A stretch of 37,766 nt of DNA from Acidobacteriota bacterium (GTDB lineage Bacteria; Acidobacteriota; Terriglobia; Terriglobales; Acidobacteriaceae). This document shows, piece by piece, positions 31,923-37,766 of this stretch. Location: assembly GCA_028876395.1 (NCBI GenBank), contig JAGWRX010000156.1, positions 1-37,766 on the forward strand, written 5' to 3'. Position numbers and translations under genes: made by a program. The notes under the pieces are model-generated. The model was not told where the DNA came from, ran no database searches, and worked only from the letters and a program-made list of their open reading frames with translations. Every line of letters begins with the position of its first letter. Position 1 is the stretch's first letter.

Positions 31923-33107
31923 TTACACCTTCACAAAAATCTTCTTGCGGTAAAGGATCCAGACCGGGACAAAGCAGACCGCGGTAAACGACACCGAGTA
32001 GGCAAACGCGGCCCAGCCCGGATCGGGGATATGCGCAAAGATGTGGTGGAACAGATAGGGCTGCACCGGCTCAAGGTGTTCGCTTGAAGTGAACGCGAGG
32101 CCGCCCGACGGGGTCAGGCGAGTGGCCCACAGCGCGCTGGAGAGCAGCTCGCTGATCATGTAAGCCGCAATGGCGTTGGAGCCGAAGACCAGCCATGGCC
32201 AGGTCCAGCCCTTGCGCCAGCCCTGCTGCTCCACGGCCCAGAAGGCAAGCGTGAGCAGAGCAAGCGAGTAGCCGCCCGCCACCAGCACAAACGAGCTGGT
32301 CCACATGTTCTTGTTCAGCGGGAACTCGAGCGACCACAGGTAGCCCAGCGCGAGGCAGACCACCGCAGCCGCGCCCAACCCCAGCGCCCTGGCAGAGACC
32401 GCCTTGCGGCTGCGCAGCCAGAGACCGGTGAGCACGCCCATCAGCGCTGTCCCGATGGCGGGCAGATCGCTCAGCAGCCCTTCAGGATCGCGAACATTAT
32501 GGAGCGGCGGCTCCAGATAGAGGTGATAGGGAAAGACGTGGCGGTCAATCCATGAAACAAGATTCTGCGTCACGTCCATGAACGGCACATCGCGTCCCGG
32601 CATGCCCACGCCCGGGATGGGAACCCAGCGCACCAGCACCCAGTAACCCACCAGCGCGGCAACCAGCGCCGCAACCTTGGTCCACACGCGCTTGTCCCAC
32701 AGGTAGAAGAGACTCACCACCAGGTAGCAGACGGCGATCCGCTGCAGAACGCCGTAAAACCGCATGTGAACAAGCTCAAAGAACGGGAAGCTGTTGACCA
32801 CGACGCCCAGCAGAAACAGGATCACCGCGCGCTGCAGCGTATGCCAGGCCAGCTTCGTGCGCGTGTCGCCGCGGGCCAGGCGCGCCTCGGTTGCGAAGAC
32901 CACCGACACGCCCACCACAAACACGAACGTGGGAAACACGAGGTCGGTCGGCGTCAGGCCGTTCCAGTGGGCGTGATTCATAAAGTGCCACGAACCGGCG
33001 CCTCCATTGTTGTTCACCATGATCATGAAGGCGATCGTGATGCCCCGGACGACATCCAGAGAAAGCAGCCTCCGAACAGGTTCGGGAGCAAGCGCTGGGT
33101 TGGACAT
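31923..33107 (-). CDS. Heparan-alpha-glucosaminide acetyltransferase-like (NagX/DUF5009) membrane protein
   Basis: 394 residues from ATG 33107, about ten to eleven membrane helices. The N terminus SLDVVRGITIAFMIMVNNNG and HAHWNGLTPTDLVFPTFVF match the core of human HGSNAT, with His45 at the position of its active-site histidine. The eukaryotic enzyme passes an acetyl group across the membrane to glucosamine. Bacterial members lie with amino-sugar catabolism genes, so transmembrane acylation of a sugar, possibly GlcNAc-related or an envelope glycan, is inferred. The frame extends 42 codons further, but that part is Arg-rich and unlike the family. Divergent from the OPT gene. Confidence 0.9.
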   Translation of the reverse strand: MSNPALAPEPVRRLLSLDVVRGITIAFMIMVNNNGGAGSWHFMNHAHWNGLTPTDLVFPTFVFVVGVSVVFATEARLARGDTRTKLAWHTLQRAVILFLLGVVVNSFPFFELVHMRFYGVLQRIAVCYLVVSLFYLWDKRVWTKVAALVAALVGYWVLVRWVPIPGVGMPGRDVPFMDVTQNLVSWIDRHVFPYHLYLEPPLHNVRDPEGLLSDLPAIGTALMGVLTGLWLRSRKAVSARALGLGAAAVVCLALGYLWSLEFPLNKNMWTSSFVLVAGGYSLALLTLAFWAVEQQGWRKGWTWPWLVFGSNAIAAYMISELLSSALWATRLTPSGGLAFTSSEHLEPVQPYLFHHIFAHIPDPGWAAFAYSVSFTAVCFVPVWILYRKKIFVKV

Positions 33108-33332
33108 GATGTTCGATTCTCCGTTGAGCGTTGCGCTTCGGTTGCTCCCTACCCTACGCGCCCGGAGTCTGTTTCGCCAAGTCAGTCGCAACGGTATCCG
33201 CGTTAGCGTCGCCGGTCCGCTCACGGCACCCAAATTGTGCGCTGCCTCACTGTGCCTTGCTTCCCCTACGCTGTTACACTCCCCATTTCAGGGATTCACG
33301 CATTTCCGCTTGCAAGCGCTGGGAGATTACCT

Positions 33333-35510
33333 GTGCCCGAGTTTCAGCCTTTTGTTTCGCCCTCAGAGAACCGCCCCGAGTTCACCCTTCGCGCCATTCT
33401 GCTCGGTTCGCTCTTCGGCATCATCTTTGGCGCCGTCACGGTCTATGTGGGCCTGCGCGCTGGCCTCACGGTAGCCGCCTCCATCCCCATCGCGGTTCTC
33501 TCCATCAGCATCCTGCGCGTCCTCGGCCGCGCCTCCATCCTTGAAAACAACATCGTGCAGACCACCGGCAATGCCGGCCAGTCCATCGCCGCGGGCGTAA
33601 TCTTCACGCTGCCCGCGCTCATCTTTCTCGGCTTCGATCTCGAATACTCGCGCATCTTTCTGCTGGCGCTGATCGGCGGCTGGCTCGGCGTGCTCTTCAT
33701 GATTCCCCTCCGCCGCCAGCTCATCGTCGAGGAGCACGGCAACCTGACCTATCCCGAAGGAACAGCCTGCGCCGATGTGCTGATAGCCGGCGAGCGCGGC
33801 GGCTCGCTCGCCAGCCGCGTCTTTTTCGGACTCGGCCTCGGCGCGCTCTACACCCTCTTCCAGAACGAAAACATCTTCAAGGCCTGGCCCGCGACGCCCG
33901 AGTACCAGCCCGACTTCGGCCCCGCGCACATCCTCAAAGGCGCGTCCATCAAGGCCGACGCCACACCGGAGTATCTCGGCGTGGGATACATCATCGGCCC
34001 CAAAGTCGCGGGCGTCCTCTTCGCCGGAGGCGTCTTCTCCTGGCTAGTCCTCATGCCGCTCATCTACTTCTTCGGCAAGGAGCTGCCACACCCCATCTAT
34101 CCCGGCACCGTCCCCATTGCGCAGATGGGCCCCAGCGATCTCTGGGCCACCTACATCCGCCCCATGGGCGCCGGAGCCGTCGCCGCAGCCGGACTCATCA
34201 CCCTGCTCAAGACGCTGCCCACCATCCTCGGGGCGCTCAGCTCCGGTTTCAAAAACCTGCGCTCCAAGTCCGCCGCCAGCGCCCAACCGCTCCGCACAGA
34301 GAACGACCTCTCCATGAGCGTGGTCATCATCGGCTCCATCCTGCTCGTGGCCTGCATGTTTTTCTTCCTGCAATTCAAGCCCGTCCCCGGCGCCTACGTG
34401 GGCTGGGAAGCCAACCTCGCGGCCTCGCTCCTCGTCGTCGTCTTCGGATTTCTCTTCGTCACCGTCAGCTCGCGCATCGTGGGCCTCATCGGCAGCTCGG
34501 CCAACCCCATCAGCGGCATGACCATCGCCACCCTCATGGCCACCTCCGCCATCTTTCTGGTCAAGGGCTGGACGAGCCCGGCCTTCGGCGCGCTCGCCAT
34601 CACCATCGGCGGCGTAGTCTGCATCGCCGCGGCCAACGCGGGCGACACTTCCCAGGACCTCAAGACCGGCTACATCGTCGGCTCCACGCCGCGCCTGCAG
34701 CAGATCGCCCTGATGATCGGCGTCGTCGTCTCCACCATCGCCATCGGCTTCACGCTGAACCTGATGAACACCGGCCTCCAGGAGTTCCGCTCAGCCTCGC
34801 AGCCATGGAGCCTCACCGCATCGCACCCCGGCGTCGCTGTTCAGAGTGACACGCGCCGACTCCCTGAGCAGTTTCCCGTCCTCGGCCCCGGCCAGACCTC
34901 GACCCTGCACCACCGCAGCGAATTCGTCGTGCTCAACGCCCTCGGCTCGCCCGAACTGGCCGACGGCAAATATCTCTATTCGCCCTCCACCGGCCGCATT
35001 GAGGTGCAGTGGATCCAGGGCATCGGCAGCGAGAAGGCCGCCGCCCCGCAGGCCCGCCTCATGGCCACTGTCATCAACGGCATCCTCAGCCGCAAGCTCC
35101 CCTGGGGACTGGTCATGCTCGGCGTCTTCCTCGTCATCGCCGTCGAGCTGCTCGGCATCCGCTCGCTCTCCTTCGCCGTCGGAGCCTACCTCTCCATCGG
35201 AACCACGCTGGCGATCTTCGTCGGCGGCATGGTCCGCTGGTTCATCGATCAGGCCGCAGAGAAGGCCGGCGAAGGAGCAACAGAAAGCGAAATCTCGCCC
35301 GGATCCCTCTTCGCCTCGGGACTCATCGCTGCCGGAGGCATCGTAGGCCTGCTCGGCGTCGCCCTCAAAGGCTATGAAACCACCTTCGACAAAGGCGACA
35401 TCCTCAACTTCCCCCACACCTTCCTCGATCACACATGGGTGTCGGTCCTGGCCTTCGCCATGCTCGCCTACTCGCTGTATTACTTCGCCCGCAAGCCGCT
35501 CAAAAAATAA
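33333..35510 (+). CDS. OPT-family oligopeptide transporter
   Basis: 725 residues from a GTG with GGGAG 7 nt upstream; the ORF is open 32 codons further but that part has no family character. About 15-16 membrane helices. FGAVTVYVGLRAGLTVAASI and NNIVQTTGNAGQSIAAGV near the N terminus, NLTYPEGTACADVLIAGE, and SSRIVGLIGSSANPISGMTI are typical of bacterial OPT proteins. A soluble insert (~490-590) lies between the two halves of the helix bundle. The family moves peptides or metal-chelate complexes with protons; the substrate cannot be predicted. A short hairpin follows the stop codon. Confidence 0.94.
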   Translation: MPEFQPFVSPSENRPEFTLRAILLGSLFGIIFGAVTVYVGLRAGLTVAASIPIAVLSISILRVLGRASILENNIVQTTGNAGQSIAAGVIFTLPALIFLGFDLEYSRIFLLALIGGWLGVLFMIPLRRQLIVEEHGNLTYPEGTACADVLIAGERGGSLASRVFFGLGLGALYTLFQNENIFKAWPATPEYQPDFGPAHILKGASIKADATPEYLGVGYIIGPKVAGVLFAGGVFSWLVLMPLIYFFGKELPHPIYPGTVPIAQMGPSDLWATYIRPMGAGAVAAAGLITLLKTLPTILGALSSGFKNLRSKSAASAQPLRTENDLSMSVVIIGSILLVACMFFFLQFKPVPGAYVGWEANLAASLLVVVFGFLFVTVSSRIVGLIGSSANPISGMTIATLMATSAIFLVKGWTSPAFGALAITIGGVVCIAAANAGDTSQDLKTGYIVGSTPRLQQIALMIGVVVSTIAIGFTLNLMNTGLQEFRSASQPWSLTASHPGVAVQSDTRRLPEQFPVLGPGQTSTLHHRSEFVVLNALGSPELADGKYLYSPSTGRIEVQWIQGIGSEKAAAPQARLMATVINGILSRKLPWGLVMLGVFLVIAVELLGIRSLSFAVGAYLSIGTTLAIFVGGMVRWFIDQAAEKAGEGATESEISPGSLFASGLIAAGGIVGLLGVALKGYETTFDKGDILNFPHTFLDHTWVSVLAFAMLAYSLYYFARKPLKK

Positions 35511-35536
35511 GCAGACAGCCAATCAAGACTGTCTGC
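35511..35536 (+). terminator. Weak hairpin after the OPT transporter gene
   Basis: GCAGACAG (35511-35518) and CTGTCTGC (35529-35536) form a perfect 8-bp stem with a 10-nt loop, starting at the base after the stop codon. There is no U-tract (ACTCTACT follows), so it may need Rho or only stabilise the 3' end. Confidence 0.45.
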
Positions 35537-35589
35537 ACTCTACTGTCTGCTGTTAGGCAGGCGACCCACATCTGACCCGCCACGAAAAT

Positions 35590-35675
35590 GGGTGCCCCAC
35601 ATTCGCTTCTGAGATGTGGGAATCCACTCCACTGAACCCGCAAAAATCCTCCCGACCATTTGCAGATAATTTCGC
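35590..35675. repeat. Composite intergenic repeat (GGGTGCCCCA hairpin plus TTTGCAGATAATTTC core)
   Basis: GGGTGCCCCACAT begins a hairpin whose stem is CCCACAT (35596-35602) and ATGTGGG (35614-35620), followed by AATCCA, then CAAAAATCCTCCCGACC and ATTTGCAGATAATTTCGC (35641-35675). It joins in one element the motifs found at 4760-4800 and 5018-5090. It lies between the convergent OPT and nuclease-like genes. Confidence 0.75.
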
Positions 35676-35754
35676 GGAGTCGTGAAACACCCGCCGCACG
35701 CGCCGGACACCCCTCGTTTCCGCATCCTGTTCGGAACAGGCAGAAATCCGCGCA

Positions 35755-37353
35755 TCACACGCGTGCATCCCCGCTGCGCTTGCGGAAGACGACCTTCAGT
35801 TCGCGCCTCCAGTGTTCGCTGAGCGCAATCATCTCCCACTCCACCTGCGGTGAGAAGTAGCGCAGCACCGGCTCGTTCGCGGGATGGATGCGCAGCGCCG
35901 GAGCGGCCAGCAGCAGGCGCGGCGCAAGCGGCGAAACCTCTACGCCGGCAAAGTAGCCCTGGCGCTCGAAGGCCGAGAGGGGCCTGCTGGCTCCTGCGGC
36001 GGGCCGGCGGTCGTCATTCAGCGCGCGCACGCGAATCCAGTAGTCCAGCGCCTGCAGGGGCAGATGCAGGTCTTCATCGGCCTTCAGTTCGATAACCGCC
36101 AGGCGTCCGTTGCGGTCCAGCGTGAGCAGGTCCAGCATGCCCCGGTCGCCCGACGAAAGCGCGGGCACCTGCGTATACATGAGGTCGCCGCGCAGGCTGG
36201 GCATCAGCTCTGCAATGCCGCCGCGCAGCCGCGACTCAAGCCATCGCTCCTGCTGCAGGCGGAACAGCGCGTCCGTGCGCATGCCGTCGGCGTGGCGGCT
36301 GAGGAAGAGCCGCTCAAAAAGCTCGCGGCCCAGCGCCTCGCTCTCTTCCGTCAGCGGAGTTTCATTGGCGCCCGCGCCAAAGGTAATCTCATCCTCGCGG
36401 GCAAAGGAGTGCGCAGCGACGCCATGGCGAACATGGGCAAACTCAAGGCCATGCAGCAGCAGCGCAACCTCCGTCGCCGAGCGCGGCCTGATTTCCACGC
36501 GCTCTCTGGCCGCTGGCGGCGTGAGCCCGAGCAGCCGGTCGATGCCCGCCTGGCAGCGCTCAATGGCGGTGGCAGCGGAAAAGGCATGCACCAGCCGCGA
36601 CTCAAGATTTCCTGTATCGCGAAAGTCGACCGGCGAGAGTTCTTCGCTGCGCTCGTCCAGCGTGAAAAGTTGAAAGTCGGCGGCGGCATGGTTCAGCCAT
36701 GCCATGCGCTCCGCCGTTGTGCGCCACGCTCCGGCAGGCACAATCACCTTGAGCCCGCCAAAGTGTCGCCGCGCGTCGCCATGCTGGCGGCAGTAGTCGA
36801 GCCACAAAATTCCCAGCGTCAGAATGCCGTCCACCGTGCCCGCGGACTCCGCCTCGCCCACGCCGATAACCGCCTCGGCCGACGTGCCCCTGAGCAGCCG
36901 CCCGCGCGTATACGCGGGGCCAAAGCTGTGCTCCAGGTCCATGGCCGAGCGCATCCCGTCCACTTTCGAGCCGGGGAAGGTGCGCGTCAACGCGCGCTCC
37001 AGCAACCTCTGATAGTTGCGCCGGGCCGCGTCGCGCGCCGTGGGCGTGCGGCGGTCGCTGGTGGGCACCAGTTCCAGCGCCTGCGGCTTGGCCGCGCCCA
37101 TGCGGCGCGTGAGCACGCGCAGGCAATGCGCGCGCTGCTGCACCTCGACAACCGTGCGCATCAGGTTGCGCTCCTCGCTCCACAACTGAAGCAGGCAGCG
37201 GCCGTGCGACTCGCTCACCGCGTAGCGTGCGGTGCGCATGTCGAAGAGCACCCGGCCATCCTCAAGCAGCGCGGCTGCCGGGTGCTCGGCCAGATACTCT
37301 TCAATGCTCTGAGCAAGATGTCCGGCGGATGCGGCTGAATCGGCCGGACTCAT
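35755..37353 (-). CDS. Uncharacterised protein with a C-terminal PD-(D/E)XK nuclease-like domain
   Basis: 532 residues. Residues ~400-440 fit the PD-(D/E)XK core: Asp408 in GMLDLLTLD, then Glu422 and Lys424 in LAVIELKADED, and Gln434 in LPLQALDYW. This Asp/Glu-x-Lys/Gln order resembles the catalytic domain of NucS/EndoMS-type and DUF91 nucleases. The N-terminal ~390 residues have no motif I recognise; they include a basic stretch (~100-120) and HFGGLKVIVPAG. AGGAG precedes the ATG by 6 nt and overlaps the stop of the upstream DinB-like gene, so the two are likely co-translated. A nuclease activity or a repair or defence role is inferred only. Confidence 0.75.
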   Translation of the reverse strand: MSPADSAASAGHLAQSIEEYLAEHPAAALLEDGRVLFDMRTARYAVSESHGRCLLQLWSEERNLMRTVVEVQQRAHCLRVLTRRMGAAKPQALELVPTSDRRTPTARDAARRNYQRLLERALTRTFPGSKVDGMRSAMDLEHSFGPAYTRGRLLRGTSAEAVIGVGEAESAGTVDGILTLGILWLDYCRQHGDARRHFGGLKVIVPAGAWRTTAERMAWLNHAAADFQLFTLDERSEELSPVDFRDTGNLESRLVHAFSAATAIERCQAGIDRLLGLTPPAARERVEIRPRSATEVALLLHGLEFAHVRHGVAAHSFAREDEITFGAGANETPLTEESEALGRELFERLFLSRHADGMRTDALFRLQQERWLESRLRGGIAELMPSLRGDLMYTQVPALSSGDRGMLDLLTLDRNGRLAVIELKADEDLHLPLQALDYWIRVRALNDDRRPAAGASRPLSAFERQGYFAGVEVSPLAPRLLLAAPALRIHPANEPVLRYFSPQVEWEMIALSEHWRRELKVVFRKRSGDARV

Positions 37354-37362
37354 GCGCGACTC

Positions 37363-37766
37363 CTACCAGGATTGCCGCGCGCGAAGGCCGGTGATGTGCG
37401 CCGTGTGGTGGCGCGAGTGCCACTCGTAGATCGCCAGCGCCGTGGCCAGGTCCTGACGGCCCAACTCGGGGTGGATATAGCCCTTCCGGAAATCCTCGGC
37501 CGTGAGCGACTCCAGCAGCGCAACCCAGCGTGCGTGCAGCGCGGCAATCAGCGAGAGCGATGCGTCGATGGGAAGCCTGCTGTCCGGCAGCTTTGCCCAT
37601 GCGGCTTCGTCGTAGGGCTTGACGGTGGGCCAGTCCTCCGTCAGTGACAGCTTGAACCGCACGTAGGCGTTGGCGTGGCTGTCGGCCACGTGATGTACAA
37701 CCTGGCGTGCGGTCCAGCCGCCCTCGCGATAGGGAGTGTCGAGTTGTACGTCACTGAGGCCGGCCA
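37363..37766 (-). CDS. DinB-superfamily protein, YfiT/BstA-like (5' end outside window)
   Basis: At least 134 residues; the frame stays open to the window edge. [20 protein letters not shown] and [17 protein letters not shown] match the YfiT/bacillithiol-transferase-like group. The metal-binding histidines of the four-helix bundle are visible in VVHHVADSH and [10 protein letters not shown]. Such proteins are metal-dependent thiol transferases or hydrolases; which thiol is used here is unknown. The stop codon TAG sits within the ribosome site of the nuclease-like gene 9 bp downstream. Confidence 0.88.
   Translation of the reverse strand, partial: AGLSDVQLDTPYREGGWTARQVVHHVADSHANAYVRFKLSLTEDWPTVKPYDEAAWAKLPDSRLPIDASLSLIAALHARWVALLESLTAEDFRKGYIHPELGRQDLATALAIYEWHSRHHTAHITGLRARQSW

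Noticed and set aside
35884..37338. A 484-codon open frame on the plus strand
   Set aside because: It is antisense to the PD-(D/E)XK-like protein, with low-complexity Arg/Ala/Gln composition.
1..37766. CRISPR arrays, tRNA and rRNA genes, insertion sequences
   Set aside because: No regularly spaced repeats, no tRNA-like T-loop with a paired acceptor stem, and no transposase or integrase motifs were seen in any frame.

Overview
The window reads as chromosomal DNA of a GC-rich bacterium, most likely an acidobacterium of the Terriglobia/Acidobacteriaceae type. The grounds are a roughly 1,200-residue TonB-dependent receptor that starts with a carboxypeptidase-regulatory-like domain, a second secreted protein with the same N-terminal domain, a NagX/HGSNAT-like acyltransferase, a divergent haem-copper oxidase-like operon, and degenerate GGGTGCCCCA hairpin repeats between genes. 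The taxonomic call is inference; there is no rRNA or tRNA here to confirm it.

Layout. 1-5.4 kb: the end of a surface-type protein, a stand-alone sigma-54 activator, a small candidate gene, a gene-poor kilobase, a secreted carboxypeptidase-regulatory-like protein and a repeat-rich spacer. 5.4-7.2 kb: a MerR regulator and an old-yellow-enzyme reductase. 7.4-14.3 kb: seven tightly packed minus-strand genes, read in the order polyprenyl synthetase, ABC permease, ABC ATPase, oxidase-subunit-I-like protein, small membrane protein, transporter-like/dihaem cytochrome c fusion, YceI. 14.7-16.8 kb: an OmpR-type response regulator and its histidine kinase, divergent from that operon. 17.0-18.8 kb: pgl-glk. 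18.9-21.8 kb: an arsenic island (acr3, arsC, arsM and divergent arsR). 21.9-23.7 kb: two small proteins and a secreted TPR protein. 23.9-28.2 kb: the TonB-dependent receptor with its terminator, a long leader, a promoter and a LacI-type palindrome. 28.4-31.9 kb: RDD and SpoIIM-like membrane proteins and two CPBP-family membrane proteins. 31.9-35.5 kb: the acyltransferase and an OPT transporter, divergent. 35.6-37.8 kb: a repeat, a PD-(D/E)XK-like protein and a partial DinB/YfiT-like protein.

The strongest candidate for an undescribed system is the 7.4-14.3 kb operon. Junctions include three ATGA stop/start overlaps, so co-translation is likely. It combines isoprenoid chain synthesis (polyprenyl synthetase), a candidate isoprenoid carrier (YceI), a MacB-like ABC transporter, a CcoN-like protein that lacks several canonical metal ligands by eye alignment, and a twelve-helix transporter-like domain fused to a CcoO-type dihaem cytochrome c. 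Together they suggest an envelope redox module tied to an isoprenoid lipid, possibly under the divergent two-component system.

The arsenic genes form a complete route: ArsC reduces arsenate, Acr3 exports arsenite and ArsM methylates it, and the ArsR-type palindrome lies exactly across the predicted promoter. The TonB receptor appears to be controlled by a LacI-family repressor encoded elsewhere, which suggests a carbohydrate or other organic substrate.
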